Assembly: GCA_035275625.1 (NCBI GenBank)
Contig: DATEMK010000066.1
Span: 1-43,782, forward strand
Length of the DNA: 43,782 nt
Reading direction: 5' to 3'
Source: DATEMK01 sp035275625
Lineage (GTDB): Bacteria > Bacteroidota > Bacteroidia > AKYH767-A > OLB10
Within the stretch, counting starts at the first letter, position 1; every line of letters begins with the position of its first letter. The notes beneath the pieces are model-generated. The model was not told the origin of the DNA. It worked only from the letters and a program-made list of their open reading frames with translations, and made no database searches. Shown piece by piece: positions 25,379-33,261 of this stretch. Both the position numbers and the translations under genes were made by a program.

Positions 25379-25608
25379 GATTGCTGTATAGTTAAATCAA
25401 CTTTTCCTTGTCTCATGCAGATGCCCCTGGGTAAAACAAGACCGGTTTTTTTGCACCTCACCTTATCTATAAAATCATATTTACAGCGAAAGGTAAACCC
25501 TTCTAATATTTTTCCTTCATGCGTTCCATCCATCACACGGAAGTAATAGACATTAGTGGGCTTGACCTTTTCAACCGGTCTCCGGTGTTTTAATTTAGAT
25601 TGAATCAT
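25375..25608 (-). CDS. Hypothetical small protein
   Basis: This 77-residue protein has a basic start (MIQSKLKHRRPVEKVKP) and a beta-like centre (NVYYFRVMDGTHEGKILEGFTF). Two Cys residues in CKKTGLVLPRGIC could bind metal but do not form a clear motif. It overlaps both neighbours by four bases (ATGA at 25,608 with the helicase-loader stop, and at 25,375-25,378 with the Trp-rich gene). The family is not recognised. A role in DNA replication is possible from context only. Confidence 0.55.
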   Translation of the reverse strand: MIQSKLKHRRPVEKVKPTNVYYFRVMDGTHEGKILEGFTFRCKYDFIDKVRCKKTGLVLPRGICMRQGKVDLTIQQS

Positions 25609-26435
25609 TTTCTTCTGTCAGGAGCTTTCGAATCAAATACAATCTTGTTGAACATTTCCCTCATTCGAGATCGTACTCGGGTCCCGTAAGTTTCCTCTAT
25701 CTGATCAGCTGTTAAATTTGTTGTGATGTGGGTTTTGTTTCGCATCTTGTAAAACAGATCATAACGGTTCAGGATGGTTTCTGCCATAACATTAGCCTGA
25801 TTCCCGAAATGCTTTTGGATCTCTTCTGTTCCAAGATCATCAAAACAAATTCCGACAGATTGCTCATGCCCGAACTTTACTCCTGCAGTTGCAGATTGAT
25901 ATTCACCGAAATATTTTGCGATTGCCTGACGTCCTCCGTCTTTACCTCCATCAGAAAATTCACTGGCCACCTTCCGGCAGCTGATCACAAAGTAGCTGGC
26001 CACCTGGTTATCGCGGAACATGCGCATGAGTGTTGTTTTTCCACAACCTACATTTCCAAATAACAAGATCCCTTTGTCAAGCTTCCACCCGTTTTTTTCT
26101 TCGAACCTTTTGTCATTAGTGAAGTAACAGGCCAGGTCGAAAATTATTTCTTCGTTGTATTCATCGATCACAAAATTTTTAACAGTCTTTTTGATTTGTT
26201 GAATGATCCGACCGTTAAACACTTCTGCAGAATAAATAGGATAAACTTTTGGCTTGTGGACAGTCGCCCAGTATTCTTTCTCCTTCTGAGCTTTGTCAAT
26301 ATCTTCCTTTGCTTTAAGGATGGCGGTTTTAGTTATTTGTATTTCCTGTTCCTGAGTGAGAGTTATGTGTTTATAGCTCTCCAATTTCTCGTCCAGATTC
26401 AATTCTTTGACTGGTATTGTTGCCGGTAGTTCCAT
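25605..26435 (-). CDS. DnaC-like helicase loader (AAA+ ATPase)
   Basis: It loads the replicative helicase at the phage origin. The 276-residue protein has an N-terminal coiled region, then an AAA+ core: Walker A GNVGCGKTT (127-135), Walker B-like VGICFDDLG, sensor-like HITTNLT, and a C-terminal Arg-rich turn YGTRVRSRMREMF. This resembles the DnaC/DnaI/IstB family. It overlaps the DUF4373 replication gene by 65 bases, so the two are coupled. No replicative helicase of the DnaB type is seen in the window, so the host enzyme is probably used. Confidence 0.8.
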   Translation of the reverse strand: MELPATIPVKELNLDEKLESYKHITLTQEQEIQITKTAILKAKEDIDKAQKEKEYWATVHKPKVYPIYSAEVFNGRIIQQIKKTVKNFVIDEYNEEIIFDLACYFTNDKRFEEKNGWKLDKGILLFGNVGCGKTTLMRMFRDNQVASYFVISCRKVASEFSDGGKDGGRQAIAKYFGEYQSATAGVKFGHEQSVGICFDDLGTEEIQKHFGNQANVMAETILNRYDLFYKMRNKTHITTNLTADQIEETYGTRVRSRMREMFNKIVFDSKAPDRRK

Positions 26436-27192
26436 TTTTTTTGATGTTTTGATTTTCTGTTTTCTTAGCCCAACTGATGAAGTGTTCCATTAACTCAAAC
26501 AGTGAGCGATTCAAGTTATGTTTTAGGTTTTGCTCCTCTATAAATCTTTTCAACATTTCCTCGATTTTTGCGCGCGGAAAACTTAAAAACTTTGATGTGT
26601 TATATATCCATCCTTCATTCTCGAGGAGCTTTTCCAAAATGGTTTCAGGATTATAAATAACTTTTGATCCAAAAAGTTCAGGCGAAATTTCCTTTACTTT
26701 TTTTTCTTTTAATTTTATTTCCTTTGCTTTACTTTGCTGCATTTCCTCCGGTGTTATCGCAATTAACTCCGGAGTTAACTCTTTAAAATCATGGGAAAAC
26801 CGTAATAAATTCAGATTCGGGTTTATTATAAAATTTTTCCGCTTTCCTGCCTGGCAAATGGCTACATATCTTTTTTGAATGCCGGCTGAGGTCAGAATCT
26901 TGAACGAATCAAAAATGATTTTGTGGAAAAAATCGCGCTTGACCAATTCATGCACCACATCATTCACTAACGTATGTTGAATATTACCCACACGCTTTGC
27001 AAATAGTATTGCTTCATCATCCCCCCATTGATAATAATACCCTTTGTCCTTATAAATTTTACATAGTAACTTAATAGCAATCACTTCTCCCTTTTCCCCG
27101 AACCTCCCGGAGACGAATTGAATCTTGTCATCCTCAAAAAAATCAACATTAAATGGAAAATAATCCAATCCTTCTTTTATCGGTCGAGCCAT
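26371..27192 (-). CDS. DUF4373 (Lin1244/Lin1753-like) phage replication protein
   Basis: This 273-residue protein begins MARPIKEGLDYFPFNVDFFEDDKIQ, followed by FGEKGEVIAIKLLCKIYKDKGYYYQW. It is the characteristic start of the winged-helix replisome-organiser family labelled DUF4373. A low-complexity Lys/Glu linker (KAKEIKLKEKKVKEI) follows. A C-terminal helical domain contains LEKLLENEGWIYNTSKF, probably DnaD-like. It lies directly upstream of a DnaC-like loader, the usual arrangement for an initiator-loader pair that opens the phage origin. Confidence 0.8.
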   Translation of the reverse strand: MARPIKEGLDYFPFNVDFFEDDKIQFVSGRFGEKGEVIAIKLLCKIYKDKGYYYQWGDDEAILFAKRVGNIQHTLVNDVVHELVKRDFFHKIIFDSFKILTSAGIQKRYVAICQAGKRKNFIINPNLNLLRFSHDFKELTPELIAITPEEMQQSKAKEIKLKEKKVKEISPELFGSKVIYNPETILEKLLENEGWIYNTSKFLSFPRAKIEEMLKRFIEEQNLKHNLNRSLFELMEHFISWAKKTENQNIKKNGTTGNNTSQRIESGREIGEL

Positions 27193-27195
27193 TGT

Positions 27196-27627
27196 TTAAT
27201 ACCTTAAATCAGTCCAGTGATACATTGTTAAACTTTCAACTATTTTGCACGTCTGACCTCGTAACCCCTTTTTGTTTCTGTCCTTTTTAACCGAATCAAT
27301 CCAGTATTTACAAAAATCATTTTCATCAGTGAATCCATCAAACTTTACAAACTCTGAAATTTCATTTCGATGCAGGGACCTACCATCAACACAAATCTTC
27401 AACGAAAGAAAGGTATCTGTGATATATATTATTCTGATCCACGCTTTCTGCTTGCTGATTAGCTTCTCCTTATTGGTGATCAGCTGACAATGTTTTGTTC
27501 TCAGTGCCGTGTACATGTATAAAGTTTCGCCAATCTTCACCTCTTTTTTTCTACGTTTGCGCATCGTGAAAACCTTAGTGCCTATTTTAATCGGATCAAT
27601 AAAACGTTTTTTGAATCCCAGGAGCAT
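27196..27627 (-). CDS. ASCH-domain protein
   Basis: This 143-residue protein begins MLLGFKKRFIDPIKIGTKVFTMRKRRK, followed by IGETLYMYTALRTKHCQLI. This matches the start of small ASCH-fold proteins, a PUA-like RNA- or nucleotide-binding fold. Some bacterial ASCH proteins hydrolyse N4-acetylcytidine (YqfB-like); that activity is not shown here. The C-terminus has FTDENDFCKYWIDSV. It lies 2 bases upstream of a zinc-ribbon gene and directly before the DUF4373 replication gene in transcription. Confidence 0.65.
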   Translation of the reverse strand: MLLGFKKRFIDPIKIGTKVFTMRKRRKKEVKIGETLYMYTALRTKHCQLITNKEKLISKQKAWIRIIYITDTFLSLKICVDGRSLHRNEISEFVKFDGFTDENDFCKYWIDSVKKDRNKKGLRGQTCKIVESLTMYHWTDLRY

Positions 27628-27628
27628 T

Positions 27629-27868
27629 TCAGTTTTTATTAGCGTAATTGTGTAACAGATAAAGTTTGTTCAGGCATACACGGCACACCGCCTTACCCTC
27701 ATAATTGAATTCCTTCGGCAGCATAAACACATGCATGTTCATTGCAGCATGTATGGGAGCTGTCTTGCATTCGTCACAATATCCCCATCCGCTACGACCA
27801 AATTTTTCAGGAATCGAATCAATGAATTTCTTCATTGCTATATCTGCTGGTGATTGTGTTTCCATCAT
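27629..27868 (-). CDS. Small zinc-ribbon protein
   Basis: This 79-residue protein has two CxxC knuckles (YCDECKTAP at about residue 31 and VCRVCLNK near residue 64) separated by about 30 residues. The arrangement suggests one zinc site. Its start overlaps the upstream 56-residue CxxC gene (ATGATG). No membrane segment is present. It may bind nucleic acid or act as an adaptor; the position between the PRTRC genes and replication genes gives no sharper clue. Confidence 0.6.
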   Translation of the reverse strand: MMETQSPADIAMKKFIDSIPEKFGRSGWGYCDECKTAPIHAAMNMHVFMLPKEFNYEGKAVCRVCLNKLYLLHNYANKN

Positions 27869-28035
27869 AATTTCTTTAAATATTCAACTAATACAATTAA
27901 GTTGTAAGGATCAATTAGTTCATAGAAGTCAAGTCCGTTGTGCACCATTTTCACAATTTCGATTTGCTTTTTGCTATGTACTTTGTAATGCACGGTGAAA
28001 GGAATTCCACAGACACGGCAATCATGCTTTTTCAT
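27865..28035 (-). CDS. Small CxxC protein (56 residues)
   Basis: A short frame from ATG 28,035 to TGA 27,865 encodes MKKHDCRVCGIPFTVHYKV and then a helical tail (FYELIDPYNLIVLVEYLKKL). Its single CxxC knuckle with nearby His residues suggests a half zinc site, perhaps completed by dimerisation. It overlaps the ThiF stop by 14 bases and the next gene's start by 4 bases, the same coupling pattern as other genes in this operon. That supports translation. No function is known. Confidence 0.6.
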   Translation of the reverse strand: MKKHDCRVCGIPFTVHYKVHSKKQIEIVKMVHNGLDFYELIDPYNLIVLVEYLKKL

Positions 28036-28858
28036 TTTTTGCTTTAATCATTATAGGATTTGTACTTAGATTGTCGAGGTTTAAAAACAAACCATGATAC
28101 TCCAGTTTCAAATTCCTGAACATCTTCCAGATCAGTTGTGCTCCATATTGCGCCAGGATGGAATTAATAAACAAATCCTGCTTTCCCAAAGCTTCAGCAA
28201 GTGAACAACTGGGCATATCCGGCTTATCAAATTTTTTCATATCCGGAAACAAATCCAGTATAGTAGGTAATTCTTTAACTGTACCCTTAGATCCTTTAGG
28301 CTGGTTCACTTTACCGAAGGTTCCTAACACCACCTGGCCTGATGTCTGGCTGTTGCCAAGGTCCAGCCAATAAACCGGTATGTTAAAGGGTGATCGGTCG
28401 TTATTGGTTAAATATTTAATTTCTTCGATCCATTCACGTGACTGTACGTTGTCCACACATGATACCATCATATTAGCAAAGCACCTGTCTTTTAAAGCCT
28501 GTTGATCCCATTTCATAGGAAATGACTGCCAGTTGAATCCATAAAACCTGTTGATACGCTCAATAAGAATTTTTGCTTTGTACTGATCTAAGTCAGCTTT
28601 TGAAAACAATTGCCGTCCCAAGTTTGCCTCGCTTACTTTATCAGGATCCCACGCCTGTACAACTATACCCGGGTGGCCCAATGCAATGAGCGAAACATTG
28701 ATTCTGGCCAGCGCCTGCAGCATCTGGCTGCCGGATCCACCACACCCAATCACTTTGACTGTTATGGGATGTTCAGGGGATAGAAAATACTGTTCGGTAA
28801 AATGAACTTTCTTTTCTTCTTTTTTGGAAACTGATTTTTTACTTACAGATTTTCGCAT
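28022..28858 (-). CDS. PRTRC system ThiF-family (E1-like) protein
   Basis: E1-like proteins adenylate the C-terminus of a ubiquitin-like partner. This 278-residue protein has a basic N-tail and a Rossmann motif KVIGCGGSGSQ (35-45). It also has DPDKVSEANLGRQLF with the acidic, Asn and Arg residues typical of ThiF/MoeB (D71, D73, N79, R82), CVDN (134-137) and DMPSCSLAEALGKQD (C218) near the expected crossover region. It matches the ThiF component of the PRTRC (ParB-related, ThiF-related) cassette. It overlaps the E2-like protein B gene by 16 bases. Adenylation is inferred from motifs. Confidence 0.88.
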   Translation of the reverse strand: MRKSVSKKSVSKKEEKKVHFTEQYFLSPEHPITVKVIGCGGSGSQMLQALARINVSLIALGHPGIVVQAWDPDKVSEANLGRQLFSKADLDQYKAKILIERINRFYGFNWQSFPMKWDQQALKDRCFANMMVSCVDNVQSREWIEEIKYLTNNDRSPFNIPVYWLDLGNSQTSGQVVLGTFGKVNQPKGSKGTVKELPTILDLFPDMKKFDKPDMPSCSLAEALGKQDLFINSILAQYGAQLIWKMFRNLKLEYHGLFLNLDNLSTNPIMIKAKNEKA

Positions 28859-29556
28859 ATTGCTCTGAGATTGGTAGTGCTCTGTTTAAGTTTTTTTAAA
28901 TTGAATTTACCCCTGCGTTTTTTCCTCCACCACTTCTGCATGTCCGTTTTACTATAGGCGCCTGTTACATTGTCGGTAAATTCCGAATTCCAGAATGCCT
29001 TTTCCCAGGCTGCAATAAGTTCATTAATATCCCCGCTTGTTTTTGGCACCTTCACATTACCAAGACACACCTTATGATCGGAATACACATTGAAGAACGG
29101 AGCATGATGCAGCCTGGTTAAAATGGATGGCCTGCGATTCTTATTCAATGCAGTTACAACCAGTGTATTGTTTTTGACGATGAAGACAAGCGGAGGAGTC
29201 CATGCAGTGATGGACGGCTTATTTTTAATCAGCAGAGTCTGGCGCTTTGTCGTCTGCCACCAGGCGATTACATTTCGTCCCGGGCGCTGATCAATAACCA
29301 GCAGGTTGGTGGGAACTATATCCGAAATAGAATAATACGTTTGCTTATCGTTTTTTGCAACCACATCCATCAGCAGCTGCAACGATTGTTTAGTAACCGG
29401 TTTTCCTGATCCGATAAATGCCTTGGAACCATCCTGCATGATGTCCGACACCTCCACGTAATATTTGGTTTCGGTCCGGTCTTTTTCAGCAGGATTGGTT
29501 GAATAAACAATCAAAGCCTGCTTGGGTGAATAAAATGAAAGGTTCGGTTGTTTCAT
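28843..29556 (-). CDS. PRTRC system protein B (E2-like)
   Basis: This 237-residue protein matches PRTRC protein B, grouped in the literature with prokaryotic E2 (UBC-like) family D. The E2 signature is visible as HHAPFFNVYSDHKVCLGN, with H150/H151, N156 and candidate catalytic Cys164. Upstream is the Pro-rich segment ITAWTPPLVFIV, as seen in E2 folds. A basic C-terminus (WWRKKRRGKFNLKKLKQ) could contact nucleic acid or membrane. Its start overlaps the protein F stop by four bases. It probably accepts protein C from the ThiF protein, but this has not been shown. Confidence 0.85.
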   Translation of the reverse strand: MKQPNLSFYSPKQALIVYSTNPAEKDRTETKYYVEVSDIMQDGSKAFIGSGKPVTKQSLQLLMDVVAKNDKQTYYSISDIVPTNLLVIDQRPGRNVIAWWQTTKRQTLLIKNKPSITAWTPPLVFIVKNNTLVVTALNKNRRPSILTRLHHAPFFNVYSDHKVCLGNVKVPKTSGDINELIAAWEKAFWNSEFTDNVTGAYSKTDMQKWWRKKRRGKFNLKKLKQSTTNLRAICENL

Positions 29557-30836
29557 AGAATATCTAATAATGGTATTGGTTTGAACAGTGCCTTGGAAAG
29601 TTTGTTAGTGTCTTCAAAAACACTCCGGTATTTTTTCTCCATCATCCGGCCAGCTTTCATAAATTTAATCAGTACCTCCGGGAAGCAATTTTTTGTATCC
29701 TCAAAATCTGATGGCTTCTCAATAACACAATCAAGAAAGAAAGGAACACCTCCCGCATTGCTGGTCTGTGCCTCACACATACCGGTGAGTTCATAATGAA
29801 ATGCATCATCGGTTCTCCAAAGAAATTTTACTGCCTCGTCAGGAGTCATGGGTAATTCATCGTATTGCTCCTCCTGTCCTTCATATTCTGAGGGAAGAGA
29901 AATGAACTTATGCATGTTCTGTCCCGACACCATTAGTTGCTTTCCAAGTTCCAGCCAGCTATAAATGTCTTTCAGGATTTGTGTATTGGGCTTGTATTTT
30001 CCAAAATAGCTGTCATACTCCCGCAGCCAAACCCTTTTCGATGAACCCGCTCTGATGAGCCGGTTGTAAAATTTGGTGGCTTCTCCTTTATTTCCGAATT
30101 CCTGATGTGCTTTTTCCAGGGATTCAATTTCCTTTTTCGTTTCATCACGGGGATCATTGCCATGATTTGTTTTATAGTGAACAAGGTTTTCTTCGATATT
30201 TTGATAGATGTAATTTTCACTATCTTCTTGCCACAAACCAACACCCCCACTATTGTTTAAATACCTGATCAGGTAAAAGCATAAATCAAAAAGGGAACCC
30301 TTATTTACTTTTTCTAATTGTGAAATCCAATACACCGGCATCACTGGACAGTCCACATCAAAGTAAACTGGCTGTTTCAGCCTCCAGCAATAACGTCCAT
30401 CTTTCAGAACAATGCCCAGCTCCTCGTGGTGAATCAGCTTGGATGTTTTAAGAAGAAATATGTGGAACACTTCTGAAACGGATGATTTATCAGTCCAGCG
30501 TGTGTTATCCTTGAATCCTTTGATTCCTGATGTAAGCGGTAATAAATCTTCCAGCGCCTTCAGGAGTTTTGATTCATCCTCCAAGAGGCAGTGACCTTTT
30601 GGCTTAGTCATCAAATCCACATGCACCCCATTCACGTATCTCAAAGGAATTTTTATGGAAGGTGGCATATGATTTCGGAGGGAGGAGGCACCCGTTCCCG
30701 GCTGTGCATCGAGAGGTCTAACACGCTCCGATTGATAGCGCTTTCGGAATGTAGGATGCTTCCGATTACGTTGTGAAGCTCCTGTAGATCCTCTTGCGGA
30801 TGATTGGGCTTTGGTGGTTTTCTTTTCTTTTTGCAT
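29553..30836 (-). CDS. PRTRC system protein F-like
   Basis: The chosen start is the ATG at 30,836, 20 bases after the protein C stop; a GTG at 30,923 would overlap C by 68 bases and adds a doubtful tail. The 427-residue protein has a disordered, Lys/Arg/Ser-rich first 60 residues, then a mixed alpha/beta body (VYFDVDCPVMPVYWISQL, FDLCFYLIRYLNN, MTPDEAVKFLWRTDDAFHYEL). It sits in the place of PRTRC protein F between C and B. Its biochemical role is not known; no catalytic motif is visible. Confidence 0.65.
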   Translation of the reverse strand: MQKEKKTTKAQSSARGSTGASQRNRKHPTFRKRYQSERVRPLDAQPGTGASSLRNHMPPSIKIPLRYVNGVHVDLMTKPKGHCLLEDESKLLKALEDLLPLTSGIKGFKDNTRWTDKSSVSEVFHIFLLKTSKLIHHEELGIVLKDGRYCWRLKQPVYFDVDCPVMPVYWISQLEKVNKGSLFDLCFYLIRYLNNSGGVGLWQEDSENYIYQNIEENLVHYKTNHGNDPRDETKKEIESLEKAHQEFGNKGEATKFYNRLIRAGSSKRVWLREYDSYFGKYKPNTQILKDIYSWLELGKQLMVSGQNMHKFISLPSEYEGQEEQYDELPMTPDEAVKFLWRTDDAFHYELTGMCEAQTSNAGGVPFFLDCVIEKPSDFEDTKNCFPEVLIKFMKAGRMMEKKYRSVFEDTNKLSKALFKPIPLLDIL

Positions 30837-30855
30837 CTGATAAACTGTTCCGTAT

Positions 30856-31077
30856 TCATCCTTTTGTTCCGACAGATGTTTTAAACGAATATATCGCCTT
30901 GGAACCCTCCACCTTCGGGCCACTCACTGATGCATTGGTCAGCTCGGGATATTCAGAGGAATAAAATTTAATCACTTCCTGCGGTGTCATATCCGGGTTC
31001 GGATCTGCCAGGTCAATTTCTTTACCATTCTTCTGGATGGTAAATTTTCTTTTTAAAGTATCTACTTGTAGTGCCAT
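30856..31077 (-). CDS. PRTRC system protein C (ubiquitin-like beta-grasp)
   Basis: This 73-residue protein (MALQVDTLKRKFTIQKNGKE, then DPNPDMTPQEVIKFYSSEYPELTNASVSGP) matches the short PRTRC protein C. Work on prokaryotic ubiquitin-like systems groups it with beta-grasp proteins. It ends in SVGTKG, so a free Gly is exposed at the C-terminus without trimming. That fits direct activation by the ThiF protein and agrees with the lack of a JAMM/JAB protease in this window. It lies between proteins E and F. Confidence 0.85.
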   Translation of the reverse strand: MALQVDTLKRKFTIQKNGKEIDLADPNPDMTPQEVIKFYSSEYPELTNASVSGPKVEGSKAIYSFKTSVGTKG

Positions 31078-31090
31078 GTTTTTATATAGT

Positions 31091-32095
31091 TTAATCAGTT
31101 AATTCTTGTAACGCCTTTATCCATTTTTCAGCTGAGGCAAGCTGTTTGATCACCTCCGCATTGTCCGGAAATTTCTCTTTTGCTTTTTTGAAAGTTTCCA
31201 GTGATGCCTCATATTGACGATCCGTTCGCTGCTTCAATCCAGTTTCCATTAAATCTTTCAACTCTTTTTCCCTGGCATCTGCCTGTTGTTTGTTCAATGC
31301 CTGCTTTGCTTTCTCCAAATCATGTGAAGCTTTTGTATTTCCATCAGGCGCTTTGGTAACTGCAATTTCATATGCACGAATCGCCTCCTCGAAATTGCCG
31401 GCATCCATAGCACGCTTACCCAGATCCATTGTGTCAGTAAACTCTTTCAGCTTTTCTTTTGCTGCCTCAACTTCTTTTGATTTGTCCTGCTTGGATTCAG
31501 TTTCCTCAGGCTCCGTTTCAACCTTCACCATAGTAAGGTGTTTGTTAACCAGCTTTGTCAATTCAAACATGGAAACCGTTTTCTTTCCTCCAAAAATCTT
31601 TTTGAGGTTCTCATCAGAATGTATAGTTCGTTTTTCCTTCTTGTCCTGTAATCCCTTTTCTTTAATGTAAGCCCACATCTTTTTTGTCACTTCCGTTCTT
31701 GCTAACGGTTCTTTGCCAACAATCGGTTGAAGCGCTTCCCCGATTTCCATCTTCATCATAAAGGCGGGTTCTCTTTCAGATGATTTGACTTTTTTCTTAG
31801 AGTGTGAGCTTTTCTTTTTGGAAGATGCTTTCGAACCCTTACCATCTGTTTCAGTGTCGGATTCCGGTGCATCCTGCACAGTAACATTGAACTTTTGTTC
31901 GGTTGGCTCGGTGTTCACTTTTAAATGATTAATGATTCCATTGTCCACCTCTTCCGGATTGCCGGTCATGGTGATCAGTTTGTTGTCTTTATTGATGAGC
32001 AATGTCAGCTTATCACCCACTCGTGTAGTGGTAATTTTAACGACCTGTTTGTCGTTGAGTAGCGCAAATAGCGCTCTGAAGAAGATTTGTTCCAT
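31091..32095 (-). CDS. PRTRC protein E-like N-terminus fused to SWIB/MDM2-like and TPR-like domains
   Basis: This 334-residue protein has three parts. Residues 1-60 (FFRALFALLNDKQVVKITTT, then LTLLINKDNKLITMTGNPEEV) fit the start of PRTRC protein E. Residues 80-108 are a Ser/Lys-rich linker (KKKSSHSKKKVKSS). Residues 110-188 look like a SWIB/MDM2 fold (LARTEVTKKMWAYIKEKGLQD, KKIFGGKKTVSMFELTKLV). Residues about 224-330 show two TPR-like helix pairs (GKRAMDAGNFEEAIRAYEIA, QYEASLETFKKAKEKFPDNA). SWIB domains bind DNA or partners in chromatin-related proteins. A substrate-recruiting role is a guess; no RING or other E3 signature is present. Confidence 0.8.
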   Translation of the reverse strand: MEQIFFRALFALLNDKQVVKITTTRVGDKLTLLINKDNKLITMTGNPEEVDNGIINHLKVNTEPTEQKFNVTVQDAPESDTETDGKGSKASSKKKSSHSKKKVKSSEREPAFMMKMEIGEALQPIVGKEPLARTEVTKKMWAYIKEKGLQDKKEKRTIHSDENLKKIFGGKKTVSMFELTKLVNKHLTMVKVETEPEETESKQDKSKEVEAAKEKLKEFTDTMDLGKRAMDAGNFEEAIRAYEIAVTKAPDGNTKASHDLEKAKQALNKQQADAREKELKDLMETGLKQRTDRQYEASLETFKKAKEKFPDNAEVIKQLASAEKWIKALQELTD

Positions 32096-32106
32096 AATTT
32101 TAAAAT

Positions 32107-33261
32107 TTAATTTTTAGTAAATGTTACGTTTGTTAATTGTCTTCCGTTATTCCATATTGAGTAAAGCCCTTTTTCATTAACTCTAATCGTCATAGTTTCT
32201 ATCTTGCCGAAAAAATTAATATTACCTCCAAGATCCACCAGCCAGCAACTTTCTTTAGAAGGATGTATGCGCATTCCTCTTCCGAAAATCTGATAGTATA
32301 GTGCAAGTGACATCGTGGAGCGGGCCAGTAAAACACATTCCAGTTCAGGATAATCAAAGCCTGTGGTCAGCACACCCACGTTGATCACACAGCGAATCCT
32401 TCCGCTTTTAAATTGTGCCAGCACACGGTCACGCATTGCTTTATCTGTTTCCCCGGTAATTACGACCGCTCCGGGAATACCGCTTGCAACTTCTTTGGCT
32501 TCTGCAATCAGCGAACAGAACACTAACAGGTTTTTTCTTTTTGCAAGTAACCGGTTAGCATAGCCGATGGTGATTTGCGGCATGTTGATTTTACGGTAAT
32601 GCTCTTTGAGGCTGGCATCGGTAAAATCTGTTCCGGTAGAATTTACCTGCAGCATCTTTCTGTCAATTACATTGAAGCTGAAATATTCAAGCCTGGCAAG
32701 GTGGCCGGAGTCAAACAACACCCTGTTCTGAACATAGTAGATGCATTTGTTAAATATCCGCGGATTGGTCCTGTTGATAAATTTCAACATGGCGCCTTCA
32801 AGGGAGGATGAAAGCCGGTAAGGTGTTGCAGTAAGTCCCAATACTTTGGCTCCCGGAATAGCTTTTACAAAATCATGGTACATTCCCCCTTTGCCATTCA
32901 CCAGGTGACATTCATCAATAATTATATTTTCGCAATCCCGGAACAAGTGATGTTTGGTGGTAACGCTTCCTATTGTTGAGAAGGTTATTTTATCTAAATA
33001 TTTTTTCCCTGCCGATGCCGAGTAAACTCCTGCACGATAACCATAGCTGGTAAACTTCTGCACGTTCTGTGCAAGTATTTCTTTAGAAGGTTGAAACACT
33101 ACAGTCTTGCCACGGAGCTCCTTCGCTATATTAGCTATCACCACCGATTTCCCGGAGCCGGTTGGAAGTATTTCAAAGGCGTTATAGTTTCCACTGCCGT
33201 TGAAATAATTCACCGCATGGTGTATGGCGTCTGCCTGATATGGTCGTGGGGTAAACTGCAT
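32107..33261 (-). CDS. SF2 DNA/RNA helicase
   Basis: This 384-residue protein has all main SF2 motifs: Q-like RPYQADAI (7-14), motif I PTGSGKS (33-39), Ia VVFQPSKEI, II IIIDECH, III GLTATPY, IV LLVFCSLI, V TTGFDYPELECVLLARST and VI QIFGRGMRIHPS. It is the compact two-domain form found in phage UvsW- and RadD/YejH-like proteins. It probably remodels replication or recombination intermediates. Its start shares a base with the stop of the 33,261-33,872 gene and it ends 11 bases before PRTRC protein E. Confidence 0.85.
   Translation of the reverse strand: MQFTPRPYQADAIHHAVNYFNGSGNYNAFEILPTGSGKSVVIANIAKELRGKTVVFQPSKEILAQNVQKFTSYGYRAGVYSASAGKKYLDKITFSTIGSVTTKHHLFRDCENIIIDECHLVNGKGGMYHDFVKAIPGAKVLGLTATPYRLSSSLEGAMLKFINRTNPRIFNKCIYYVQNRVLFDSGHLARLEYFSFNVIDRKMLQVNSTGTDFTDASLKEHYRKINMPQITIGYANRLLAKRKNLLVFCSLIAEAKEVASGIPGAVVITGETDKAMRDRVLAQFKSGRIRCVINVGVLTTGFDYPELECVLLARSTMSLALYYQIFGRGMRIHPSKESCWLVDLGGNINFFGKIETMTIRVNEKGLYSIWNNGRQLTNVTFTKN

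Noticed and set aside
30653..30859. Alternative frame starting four bases before the protein C stop
   Set aside because: It overlaps the F-like gene in another frame and stops early; the frame starting at 30,836 continues as protein F.
31189..31530. Ubiquitin E3 ligase in the protein E fusion
   Set aside because: The SWIB/MDM2-like domain is not the ligase part of MDM2, and no RING Cys/His pattern is present.
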